The notes under the pieces are model-generated. The model searched no databases. It was not told the origin of the DNA and saw nothing but the letters and a program-made list of their open reading frames with translations. From assembly GCA_964522445.1 (NCBI GenBank), contig CAZFUY010000126.1, positions 1 to 7,070 on the forward strand: a stretch of DNA of 7,070 nucleotides, given 5' to 3'. Position 1 is the stretch's first letter; each line of letters starts with the position of its first letter. Both the position numbers and the translations under genes were made by a program. Shown here piece after piece: positions 1-6,510 of the stretch. Source of the DNA: CAZFUY01 sp964522445 (lineage in GTDB: Bacteria > Pseudomonadota > Gammaproteobacteria > SZUA-229).

Positions 1-25
1 TCCCTCGACTGCGCTCGGGATGACA
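1..25. repeat. Partial dispersed intergenic repeat at the window edge
   Basis: The first 24-25 bases read, on the minus strand, GTCATCCCGAGCGCAGTCGA followed by GGGA. I recognise this as the core of a short palindromic repeat seen between genes in many unrelated bacteria. An imperfect hairpin is visible: CC (3-4) and CGA (6-8) pair with TCG (15-17) and GG (18-19), with T5 bulged. It is more GC-rich than the DNA after it. The unit probably continues left of base 1, so its full length and copy number are unknown. Recognition is from memory of the motif. Confidence 0.55.
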
Positions 26-94
26 AAATAAAAGTATTTTAGAATTTAAGAGTTTTTTTGATACTGGTAAAATGATTTTCAATTGTTATTAAAG

Positions 95-131
95 CAACCT
101 ATGGACTTTCAGTCCATAGTTGTTGGGTTTT
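95..131 (+). terminator. Terminator-like hairpin, probably ending an upstream transcript
   Basis: CTATGGACT (99-107) and AGTCCATAG (111-119) form a perfect 9-bp stem around the loop TTC. CAA (95-97) and TTG (120-122) extend it by 3 bp, with C98 bulged. A T-rich run with TTTT (128-131) follows. The shape fits a rho-independent terminator reading rightwards from a gene left of the window. The stem is not very GC-rich and the T run is interrupted by GGG, so an attenuator or a plain palindrome remain possible. Confidence 0.45.
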
Positions 132-190
132 CTCATAAAAATAATTGAATCTTGAATATAAAATATTATTATTTTTTAAAACAGGCTCGC

Positions 191-251
191 TTCATAAGTT
201 GATATTTGTCATCTTATGAAGGTAGGTGTTAATTGTCTGTCAATTACCTTC
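191..251. repeat. Two overlapping inverted repeats in the upstream region
   Basis: TTCATAAG (191-198) is the exact inverse of CTTATGAA (213-220), an 8-bp stem with a 14-nt loop. GAAGGTA (218-224) is the inverse of TACCTTC (245-251), and inside it ATTG (232-235) pairs with CAAT (241-244) around the loop TCTGT, leaving a 7-nt bulge. The two stems share GAA at 218-220, so in RNA they could not both form completely. This could be an operator, a second terminator or an alternative-structure leader. Only the inverted repeats are seen; the role is open. Confidence 0.35.
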
Positions 252-319
252 TTATTTAATCCATCATTTGTTAACCCAGTCACGTTTTCCTGTTTTACGG
301 ATTTATATACTGTTGTCCA

Positions 320-358
320 TTGAAAATAAAACAAATTTTAATTTTAGATATTTATAAT
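320..358 (+). promoter_or_regulatory. Possible promoter region for the operon
   Basis: A perfect TATAAT occurs at 353-358, about 100 bases before the first start codon. No good -35 box stands 16-18 bases upstream of it. TTGAAA at 320-325 is the nearest -35-like hexamer but is 27 bases away; it would better serve TTTAGA at 343-348 (17-base spacing). Because the whole stretch is AT-rich, chance matches are likely. It is listed because a single promoter upstream of 456 is expected for the six-gene operon. Confidence 0.2.
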
Positions 359-455
359 ATTTTATCTATTAGAAGTTGTGTGTCCCATAATTTAAATTTT
401 TTAGTTAATGAATGATTATAAAATAATTTAAGGAAAAAACGTAAGTTAAATTAAT

Positions 456-1403
456 ATGATGCGTGTTAAAAGATATATATTAATAAAACTTTTTGTAAGT
501 GTTGTTGTGCTTGTTGCATCGTCATCATTTGTTAGATCCAGTAGTTCCGTTGATTTTGATTCCCAGTACGAAAATATAATTGATGGTTATATATTGGCGC
601 GTCTGCATCGTTTTAATATTGAGCCGCATTATGCAGGTAAGGTTGAGCTGATGTATCGAATGTCATTGGATTTAACGGGTACTGTTCCTAATCCTGAAGA
701 TAAACTAAATCTGTTAAATTCTACGCCCCTTGAAATGGCAGAGTATTTTATGGACAAGGATGAATATATCAGGATGAGTCAGTTAATTTATGCTGATCTT
801 TTGAAATATAGTAATGATAATATGTTTTCAACAGATGAACAGATTACATCACTTAATGAACTGGTGGCAGAACTTCATCGTGGTGATATCGCATATGATG
901 AATTTGCCAGACAGGTTATTATGCACCCTGCTTATTTGTCTCGATTCCCATCCAGTATTGATCGTTCAACCGTTGCATTTGAATTATTTTTAGGTTTTAC
1001 ACCTATATCTCCCTATGATTTTCGCTATGCCAATATGTTTATTGGCTATCAGTTAACAGATAATGCTGACCGTATTTATACCTGGACAGATGAATGTGAT
1101 GATCAGAGAACCGATGAAATAGAAACATGCACCTGTACCGTCTGGGGTATGACAGGTTCTAATCCCACAGATGCAGGAAATATGATTACAAGTTTATCTG
1201 CATTTGCTGAGCGTGGAGCTGAATTAATATGGCATCGCTATATTGGTGAAAACCCTGATCCGGTATTGCCTGAAATAATAGTTGCACTGGGAGAATATTT
1301 TTCTGAAATAAATTTTGATTTGCGAGAGCTAACTCTACTTATTGTTACATCGTCAGCTTATACACAGTCTAACAGGTACAGAGATGATGATCTGGTTTTA
1401 TAA
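456..1403 (+). CDS. Secreted DUF1549 (PSCyt2)-like protein with start of DUF1553
   Basis: A 315-residue exported protein of unknown biochemical role. A basic start and hydrophobic stretch (residues 5-26) look like a Sec signal or anchor without lipobox. Residues 68-82 (RMSLDLTGTVPNPED) match the hallmark of DUF1549/PSCyt2, whose usual form is R-x-x-L-D-L-T-G-x-x-P-x-x-x-E. Residues 136-155 (LVAELHRGDIAYDEFARQVI) match the later DUF1549 block. From about residue 253 the sequence resembles the opening of DUF1553/PSD1: AELIWHRYIG corresponds to the N-R-x-W-x-x-x-F-G block, and LRELTLLIVTSSAYTQSNR (289-307) to its L-I-x-T-S-x-x-Y-x-x-S block. It stops there, although planctomycete relatives continue for hundreds of residues. 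Cys213, Cys225 and Cys227 are clustered, but there is no CXXCH. ATG 456 is followed by ATG 459, either of which could be used; the ribosome site is weak (GTAAG 441-445). It is first in the operon and overlaps the next gene by 20 nt. Confidence 0.8.
   Translation: MMRVKRYILIKLFVSVVVLVASSSFVRSSSSVDFDSQYENIIDGYILARLHRFNIEPHYAGKVELMYRMSLDLTGTVPNPEDKLNLLNSTPLEMAEYFMDKDEYIRMSQLIYADLLKYSNDNMFSTDEQITSLNELVAELHRGDIAYDEFARQVIMHPAYLSRFPSSIDRSTVAFELFLGFTPISPYDFRYANMFIGYQLTDNADRIYTWTDECDDQRTDEIETCTCTVWGMTGSNPTDAGNMITSLSAFAERGAELIWHRYIGENPDPVLPEIIVALGEYFSEINFDLRELTLLIVTSSAYTQSNRYRDDDLVL
1374..1386 (+). promoter_or_regulatory. Ribosome site that selects ATG 1384
   Basis: AGG at 1374-1376 lies 7 bases before ATG 1384, which is followed directly by ATG 1387. 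The frame can be extended to a TTG at 1342, but that start has no Shine-Dalgarno-like sequence and would put 14 polar residues before the lipoprotein signal. ATG 1384 gives a conventional signal peptide and a 20-nt overlap with the upstream gene. Confidence 0.5.
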
Positions 1404-2082
1404 GCGGCTTAATACGATATTTAGAACTATATCTATAGTTGTTTTTACGATTTTATTTTTGACTGCCTGTCCTGAAGATCAGGATACTCCACAGCAACAA
1501 CCAAAAAATGAAGCTTTGTTTGATGGCATCGATTCAAAAATAATTTACAGTCACGGCCCTTTAAAAAAGATGATGCCTGAACAATATTTATCTGCACTTT
1601 CTGAAATTACGGGACATAATTTTGGAAGTTATGATTTTGTTACTCAGAGTAATCAGGGGCAATTTCAGAACTATTGCGAAAGCTTAGGGGGGTGTCCTGA
1701 TCATGTAACACGCTTTCGCTCTCAGGATATGGGTATGGTACAAACAATCACGCTGGATGAGATTGCTAATAGAGCATGTATTTCAGATAGAGGTGCTACA
1801 GGTATGATTCCACCAGATGTAAATATAAATGATCAAAATCCAGCAGATGAAGAAATTGAAGCGGCTATTATCTGGCAGTATCGACGCATCATTGGTTCAA
1901 GCCCTGATGCGTTTGAAGCAACGGCCAGTAAAGATTATTTTGACAGGCATTTAGGTTACATCGATGCGTATGATTTATCTATTTCAACCGCAGCAGATGA
2001 AACGAATAATCATGATTTTGAAACAGCATTGCGGAATCACTGTTTTGCATTGGTAACCAGTAGTAAATTTATTTATTACTGA
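1384..2082 (+). CDS. Lipoprotein resembling the C-terminal part of DUF1553 (PSD1)
   Basis: A 232-residue predicted lipoprotein. Residues 1-28 form a signal (Lys7, Arg8, Arg14, then a hydrophobic core) ending in the lipobox LTAC with Cys29; Pro at +2 does not signal inner-membrane retention. A Gln/Pro-rich linker (33-40) follows. Residues 60-77 (LKKMMPEQYLSALSEITG) resemble the R-L-x-x-E-Q-x-x-D-A-x-x-x-x-T-G block that in full-length DUF1553 proteins comes shortly after the L-I-x-T-S-x-x-Y block. The end (LRNHCFALVTSSKFIYY, 216-232) resembles the family's closing L-x-N-S-x-E-F-x-x block. It therefore looks like the missing second part of the preceding gene product, but with its own lipoprotein signal. 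Cys97, Cys104, Cys132 and Cys220 may form disulfides; there is no haem motif. Function is unknown; the two proteins may pair in the envelope. The family call is by motif resemblance and is less certain than for its neighbours. Confidence 0.65.
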   Translation: MMIWFYKRLNTIFRTISIVVFTILFLTACPEDQDTPQQQPKNEALFDGIDSKIIYSHGPLKKMMPEQYLSALSEITGHNFGSYDFVTQSNQGQFQNYCESLGGCPDHVTRFRSQDMGMVQTITLDEIANRACISDRGATGMIPPDVNINDQNPADEEIEAAIIWQYRRIIGSSPDAFEATASKDYFDRHLGYIDAYDLSISTAADETNNHDFETALRNHCFALVTSSKFIYY

Positions 2083-2097
2083 GTGTTGGTAAATACA

Positions 2098-3504
2098 ATG
2101 GCAATAAAAATAACTAATTCAAAAAATAATCCATCCAGACGGCGATTTATTAAAACAATGGGAGCTTCGGCTGCCGGTTTTGCAGTAGCGCCTTTTATTG
2201 GTGGTATACGTCGGGCACATGCGGCACATGGCAGCGCTTATGCCTGCATTCGTTTTTATTTATCCGGTGGTGCGCGTACCAGCGCTATGTGGGATTCAAA
2301 TCATGTAGATAAATATAATCCCTATGGAACAAAGTACACTACACCACCATCGGGTGTCGCAGATGATTTTTTTGTAAGTAATTTATGGCCAGATAATATT
2401 GTTGAAGTTTTGCCGGATATTGCAGTGGTAAGAACTATATATCATGGTGATGGTATTGGCACAGGCCATGGTGCATGTCGACAACGGGTATTAAGTGGGG
2501 GTATCGATTTTAATTTACCCGGCTGGTCTACTGTTATTAATCGAGAATTAGATTCACCCATTCCAGCTGTCTTAATTGGAAATAATGGAAATGCTTCTCA
2601 GCTCGGCACACTGGGTGCGGCTTATGCTTCGTTAACTGTTCCTAATGCGCGTTCAGTTGTATCTCTTGCAAATGCAGGGATAGCCGGGCCTGAAGCATTT
2701 AGAATTAGAAAACTTCGTAATGCTTTATCATTGCGAGCAATAAGACAGGTTGCAGCTACACAAATTCGTGATTTGCCTTTTCATCAAACCAAGGCTGAGT
2801 TAATTACCGATCAATTTTCCCCAGGTATTTTTGATATTACAACAACGGGGGACACCTCATCGATGGGTGAACGTACAACCATTATAAATGATCCTGAATT
2901 CCCTTTGTTACCGGCAGGTCAGCGAGTGCCCGTTACTAATGCATATCTTCGGGGAATATTTAACGTAAATAATAATGGTGGTGGTAATGGCTATGGTGAA
3001 AAAGCAATGTCAGCTCTGCGACTTGTGCAATCGGGTGTTCGCTCTGTAACTATTACCAATGGTGGCTGGGATACTCATGGAAATGAGGCGGCCAGATTTA
3101 ATAACAGTGTTCCTGCGCTGGGTAATGCATTGCATGGATTGATAACAACGCTAAAAGATATGGAATCAATCAGTGGTACTAAAGCCAATGCATTAGAAGA
3201 TGTACTAATTGTTGTTGATACTGAATTTGGTAGAGATAACACAGGTGATAATGGTTTTAATAATAATAATGGTTCAGATCATAGCAGCCGTTATGCGCGT
3301 TATTTTTCAGCCATGTTTGCAGGTGGTGGTGTTGCAGGTGGGCAGGCGCTGGGTACTACAGATAGTCAATTTGTTCCACAACCAGATGAATATGCTTCTG
3401 TCACTTATCAATCGTCACGAATCAATACGACTATTTACGACCTTCTTGGAATCGAAAGCAGTAAATATTTAAGTGAAGATCCCATAGAAGAGTTGTATGC
3501 ATGA
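2098..3504 (+). CDS. Tat-exported DUF1501 family protein
   Basis: A 468-residue protein, close to the usual size of DUF1501 proteins, which belong to the alkaline phosphatase/sulfatase-like superfamily and have no agreed reaction. The twin-arginine signal SRRRFIK (13-19) is followed by a hydrophobic stretch and likely cleavage after AHA (40-42), implying export already folded. Family landmarks in order: FYLSGG with WD (about 53-66); HGDGIGTGHGACRQRVLSGG (116-135); GGWDTHGN (322-329); a long hydrophobic run leading into D-T-EFGR (EFGR 376-379); SDH (393-395); AGGGVAGGQALG (408-419); and a final TTIYDLLGI block. EFGR is followed by Asp instead of the usual Thr-Pro, and SDH lacks the usual Arg before Asp. 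Asn/Gly-rich insertions occur at about 290-299 and 387-392. ATG 2098 is preferred; GTG 2083, directly after the previous stop, would add five residues. Neither has a strong ribosome site. Its pairing with DUF1549/DUF1553 genes is the classical context of the family. Confidence 0.85.
   Translation: MAIKITNSKNNPSRRRFIKTMGASAAGFAVAPFIGGIRRAHAAHGSAYACIRFYLSGGARTSAMWDSNHVDKYNPYGTKYTTPPSGVADDFFVSNLWPDNIVEVLPDIAVVRTIYHGDGIGTGHGACRQRVLSGGIDFNLPGWSTVINRELDSPIPAVLIGNNGNASQLGTLGAAYASLTVPNARSVVSLANAGIAGPEAFRIRKLRNALSLRAIRQVAATQIRDLPFHQTKAELITDQFSPGIFDITTTGDTSSMGERTTIINDPEFPLLPAGQRVPVTNAYLRGIFNVNNNGGGNGYGEKAMSALRLVQSGVRSVTITNGGWDTHGNEAARFNNSVPALGNALHGLITTLKDMESISGTKANALEDVLIVVDTEFGRDNTGDNGFNNNNGSDHSSRYARYFSAMFAGGGVAGGQALGTTDSQFVPQPDEYASVTYQSSRINTTIYDLLGIESSKYLSEDPIEELYA
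3486..3504 (+). promoter_or_regulatory. ATGA stop-start junction with ribosome site
   Basis: The start ATG (3501-3503) of the downstream lipoprotein overlaps the TGA stop (3502-3504) of the DUF1501 gene. AGAAGAG at 3486-3492 is a fair Shine-Dalgarno-like sequence 8 bases before the start. This arrangement favours translational coupling and supports one transcript. Confidence 0.6.
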
Positions 3505-4067
3505 TTGATAAGTTGTTTTTAAAAAGTCTAATAATTTTTTCTTCTATGGTTTTAATTGCATGTGAACAGCCGGGTGCTACGGGTGTAGGTTATAACGATG
3601 AGGGTTTGAGTGAGCGCTGTTTAAATGTGCAGTCACAATATAAAGATCTGGCCGATATACATAAATATACTATAAAACGTACCTGTGCTTTTGGTGTTAA
3701 TAGTTGTCATTTTGATGAAGACCCACCACCGATGCACACGGTTGGTTTATTCTGGCAAATGATGATTAATATTCCGTGTAACCAAAATGTTGTGCCGGGA
3801 GAAGCGCCGGGGATGGATGCTTTTTGTATGTCCAGTGCCGATGGTGGAAGTGATGGTGTATTAATTAAACCGGGTGATGCAGGTCAAAGTTATTTAATGA
3901 TTCGTTTACGTCATGATTCACGCACGCAACGTGAACGTATGCCGCTTGAAGTGGGCGCTTTATCAGCAGAAGAACTTTATGCGCTTGAAGCCTGGATTAA
4001 TAGTCTGGATGCTGCATTAGAAATATCTCAACCGATTGATTACAGTAAAACACCATGTCCATTGTAG
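3501..4067 (+). CDS. PSCyt1-like lipoprotein with atypical C-X6-C-H haem site
   Basis: A 188-residue predicted lipoprotein. The signal ends in the lipobox LIAC with Cys21; Glu is at +2. The body resembles small envelope proteins related to planctomycete cytochrome c (PSCyt1): a Cys..CysHis site near the start of the domain, then V/I-K-P-G-D-x-x-x-S-Y-L (IKPGDAGQSYL, 122-132 region), then RMP (136-138) that could supply Met137 as axial ligand, then LSAEELYALEAWINSL, the usual closing helix. The putative haem site is TCAFGVNSCH (61-70): six residues separate Cys62 and Cys69 instead of two, or the four I know from related lipoproteins. Whether haem is attached is uncertain. Cys40, Cys93, Cys109 and Cys186 are extra. 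It is coupled to the DUF1501 gene by ATGA and overlaps the next gene by 13 nt. The likely role is a redox partner of the DUF1549/1553 proteins, which in Planctomycetes are fused to such a domain. Confidence 0.7.
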   Translation: MIDKLFLKSLIIFSSMVLIACEQPGATGVGYNDEGLSERCLNVQSQYKDLADIHKYTIKRTCAFGVNSCHFDEDPPPMHTVGLFWQMMINIPCNQNVVPGEAPGMDAFCMSSADGGSDGVLIKPGDAGQSYLMIRLRHDSRTQRERMPLEVGALSAEELYALEAWINSLDAALEISQPIDYSKTPCPL

Positions 4068-6508
4068 TTCGCTTATTTTTTATATTAACTATCTGTTTAG
4101 TCTTTTTAATAACAGGTTGTGAGTCCAGTACGGTTGAGTCTAAAGATATAGATCACACCAATGCCAAAGGTTTTAATGGCAGTTGTGCGCAAACTGGTTG
4201 TCATTCAAAAATTGAAACCATGAGTGAAAGCCATGACTGTGTTAGTTGTCATGGCGGTGACAATCAGGCGCTTACCAAAAAAGGTGCGCACCCACAATAT
4301 ACGCCAGTCATTAATGAATGGTTTGCCGCAGAGTTCCCCATGCGAAATAAAGGCTGGAATTCCACGGGTGTATTTGATGAATCTTTTGCAACAAATGGTT
4401 TAGCAGAAATACGCTTTAAGAATCCGGGTGACCTGCATGTGGCTGATCAAACCTGCGGAGCTGCAGGTTGTCACGGAAACATTGTAAGACGGGTTAAACT
4501 TAATATTCATGCGGGTATGCAGGGGGATTTATCTCAGGTACTTTATTTGAATGGCGATCCTCTACAGGCGAATAAGAGATCAACTTTTAGTGGTGCAGGT
4601 CATACAGTAAATACAAATCAAATAGCCGCAGAAGAAGCGCTTGCTCAGGCAGAAGCAATAACAACGGGGATTACAGATGTTCATGCGACGGTTAATATTC
4701 CAGTTTTTAGTAATGAAACAGGAACAGTAGAAGAACTTAAAACACTGCCTCCCATTGAATGTTTAAAAAGTGATGACCCGCGTCTGTCTATTAATAATCC
4801 TGATCCACAAATTTACCCTAATCCAATAACCAGCATGTCATGTCCAGCAGGCCAGCCTGATTGTTGCCCCGCAGATTATGTTTTTGTTGGCGCACCTCAA
4901 ACGGCTCCAGGTCAAATGACTGAAGGTGAAGTTGTTTCTCGCATGTATGATAATAACGATTGTGCGCGCTGTCATTTATGGAATGATGGCTCGAAACGTA
5001 CAGGAGATATGCGTGGCTCAGGTTGCAGTGCCTGCCATGTAAAATATGCTAATGATGGTTTATCTCGTTCTGCTGATGAATCGATTAATAAATCACTTAT
5101 TAGTCGTCCTGCAAAACATACACATAAAGGTTCAACTGATGATGATCAATGTGCCCATTGTCATAACCGGGGAGGACGAATTCCACAGGCCTATTATGGG
5201 AGAAGAGAAAAAGCATCGGGTGGTGTGACATCACCATTTAATCCACCCAATGCATCCTATACCGATCTTTCTTTATTGGGTGAAGGGCCTTTTTCTAATT
5301 TGCATGGACGTAATTTTCCTTATTATATTGATGATGAGAATACAGAAAATAACTATGATGAAACGCCGCCAGATGTTCATACAAAATATGGTATGCAATG
5401 TGTTGATTGCCATATAGAAACTGAAGTGCATGGAGATGGGCATATTTATGCAGATCGTTTTTATGAAGTGGAAATAAAATGTGAAACCTGCCACGGAACA
5501 ATAACTGATATCGCAAATGGAGAGACGCTTAAGTACACAGATGTCGCTAAAACAATCCATAGAAAACATCCTCGCCTTACAGTGAATAATGGGCAGGTCT
5601 CTCTACAGCTAAAATCCAGTGATCAGATTCTTTCTGTTACTCAAACAAAAACAGCATTTGATTTAGGTGGGCAAAATTCCAGTCGTGCCCATATCAATCA
5701 GCACATGGATACAATGGAATGTTTTACCTGTCACTCAACCTGGTATCCCAATTGTTTTGCCTGCCATGTTGAACGAGATGATTCTGCACCAGAAAGAAAC
5801 TGGACTGATGGTAAAGTACGTGTGGGTAAACTCACTAAAGATAATCGCAAATATGTCAGTGTGGATACCTTTGTAATGGGAGTGAATCGAAATGATAACT
5901 ATGAGCCTGAAGGAAAATATGCGCCCTTTATAGGTTTTGGTACATTCAATAGTTATAAAGATGGAATTAAGCTGGTTTATAAAGATCGTGTTCCAAAAGC
6001 AACGGGTGGTGATTCAATTGGTATTCCCTGGAATAAAATCCACCCACACACCAATCAGTTGATAGCACGAAACTGTGATGAATGTCATCGCACACCATCA
6101 ATGCCAGAAAATAAAACTATTTTACTGGATGTGGATTGTGATGATCAGGCCGATGCTGCTTATCAAACTTTATGTCAGCAATATGATCGTTTACGAGTAA
6201 CCTATGGGCTGGGTTCAAGACGATATCGTCAGGATGCTTTTATTGCCAATCCTGATCCGACTCTGGATGATATTCAGATAGAATATGTTCTTGACCGTTT
6301 TGTGGGTGCGGATCGATACACCATTAATTGCCCAGATCCAAATGACACGACTGATCCTGCATGTCTTAAACCAAATCCAACAAGTCATGATGGTTTTAGA
6401 GCACTTTCAGATGCAGAAGTTGACAGAATGTTTGCCATACAGGCAGCACCTGATCCACGAACTGATCCTCAGTTTCCTGATAAGCCAGCTCTAGGTGTAC
6501 TTAAGTAA
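4055..6508 (+). CDS. Undecahaem lipoprotein cytochrome c
   Basis: An 817-residue predicted lipoprotein: hydrophobic signal 4-21, lipobox LITGC with Cys22, Glu at +2. Eleven c-type haem sites are visible. Nine are CXXCH, starting at Cys62, 303, 324, 366, 449, 476, 556, 567 and 674. Two are C-X4-C-H, at Cys44 and Cys134, a spacing known from tetrahaem cytochrome c3. Sites are grouped as 44/62, 134, 303/324/366, 449/476, 556/567 and 674. Haem-free stretches lie at 141-302 and from 679 to the end; these hold extra cysteines (236, 263, 270, 271; 695, 707, 759, 770) suited to disulfides. The tight pair CFTCH..WYPNCFACH (556-571) recalls a module common in large multihaem cytochromes. Other histidines (for example 60, 359, 442, 459, 550, 663, 665) could be distal ligands. 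There is no CXXCK, so a nitrite reductase of NrfA type is unlikely. The role is probably electron storage or transfer in the envelope; I do not recognise a named family. ATG 4055 lies inside the previous gene (13-nt overlap) and has no clear ribosome site, suggesting coupling. Confidence 0.85.
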   Translation: MSIVVRLFFILTICLVFLITGCESSTVESKDIDHTNAKGFNGSCAQTGCHSKIETMSESHDCVSCHGGDNQALTKKGAHPQYTPVINEWFAAEFPMRNKGWNSTGVFDESFATNGLAEIRFKNPGDLHVADQTCGAAGCHGNIVRRVKLNIHAGMQGDLSQVLYLNGDPLQANKRSTFSGAGHTVNTNQIAAEEALAQAEAITTGITDVHATVNIPVFSNETGTVEELKTLPPIECLKSDDPRLSINNPDPQIYPNPITSMSCPAGQPDCCPADYVFVGAPQTAPGQMTEGEVVSRMYDNNDCARCHLWNDGSKRTGDMRGSGCSACHVKYANDGLSRSADESINKSLISRPAKHTHKGSTDDDQCAHCHNRGGRIPQAYYGRREKASGGVTSPFNPPNASYTDLSLLGEGPFSNLHGRNFPYYIDDENTENNYDETPPDVHTKYGMQCVDCHIETEVHGDGHIYADRFYEVEIKCETCHGTITDIANGETLKYTDVAKTIHRKHPRLTVNNGQVSLQLKSSDQILSVTQTKTAFDLGGQNSSRAHINQHMDTMECFTCHSTWYPNCFACHVERDDSAPERNWTDGKVRVGKLTKDNRKYVSVDTFVMGVNRNDNYEPEGKYAPFIGFGTFNSYKDGIKLVYKDRVPKATGGDSIGIPWNKIHPHTNQLIARNCDECHRTPSMPENKTILLDVDCDDQADAAYQTLCQQYDRLRVTYGLGSRRYRQDAFIANPDPTLDDIQIEYVLDRFVGADRYTINCPDPNDTTDPACLKPNPTSHDGFRALSDAEVDRMFAIQAAPDPRTDPQFPDKPALGVLK

Positions 6509-6510
6509 TG
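6493..6510 (+). promoter_or_regulatory. TAATG stop-start junction with ribosome site
   Basis: The ATG of the last gene (6508-6510) shares one base with the TAA stop (6506-6508) of the cytochrome gene. AGGTG at 6493-6497 lies 10 bases upstream and can serve as Shine-Dalgarno sequence. The junction ties the last gene to the operon. Confidence 0.5.

Larger units (their letters stand above)
26..455. other. Non-coding AT-rich region upstream of the operon
   Basis: About 430 bases without a credible gene on either strand. The only short frame starting with ATG that I followed (101-148, 15 codons) lies inside a hairpin and has no ribosome binding site. The region holds a terminator-like hairpin (95-131), overlapping inverted repeats (191-251) and an AT-rich segment with TATAAT at 353-358 that could hold the operon promoter. 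I see no tRNA, rRNA or riboswitch core that I recognise. Confidence 0.6.

Noticed and set aside
101..148. 15-codon frame starting with ATG
   Set aside because: It lies across the perfect hairpin at 99-119 and has no Shine-Dalgarno sequence; the hairpin explains the bases better.
199..212. FNR-like site (TTGAT-N4-GTCAT)
   Set aside because: Only the left half matches the TTGAT-N4-ATCAA consensus, and it lies in the loop of an inverted repeat more than 240 bases before the first gene.
1342..1403. Frameshift or sequencing error splitting one DUF1549-DUF1553 gene
   Set aside because: The downstream gene begins with a complete lipoprotein signal and lipobox (LTAC), which an internal part of a fused protein would not contain; two genuine genes fit better.
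3209..3472. Second + frame of 87 codons inside the DUF1501 gene
   Set aside because: It overlaps the conserved C-terminal DUF1501 blocks (EFGR, SDH, AGGG) in another frame and has low-complexity Ile/Met/Val content typical of a shadow frame. The shorter + frames inside the cytochrome gene (5046-5228, 5667-5876, 6285-6494) were rejected for the same reason.
5273..5569. Minus-strand open frames of 98 and 73 codons
   Set aside because: They lie antisense within the 11-haem cytochrome gene, whose reading frame is fully explained by repeated CXXCH sites; they have no recognisable motif and no ribosome site.
4055..6508. NrfA-type nitrite reductase or hydroxylamine oxidoreductase
   Set aside because: There is no CXXCK site, and haem number and spacing do not match the penta- or octahaem patterns of these enzymes.
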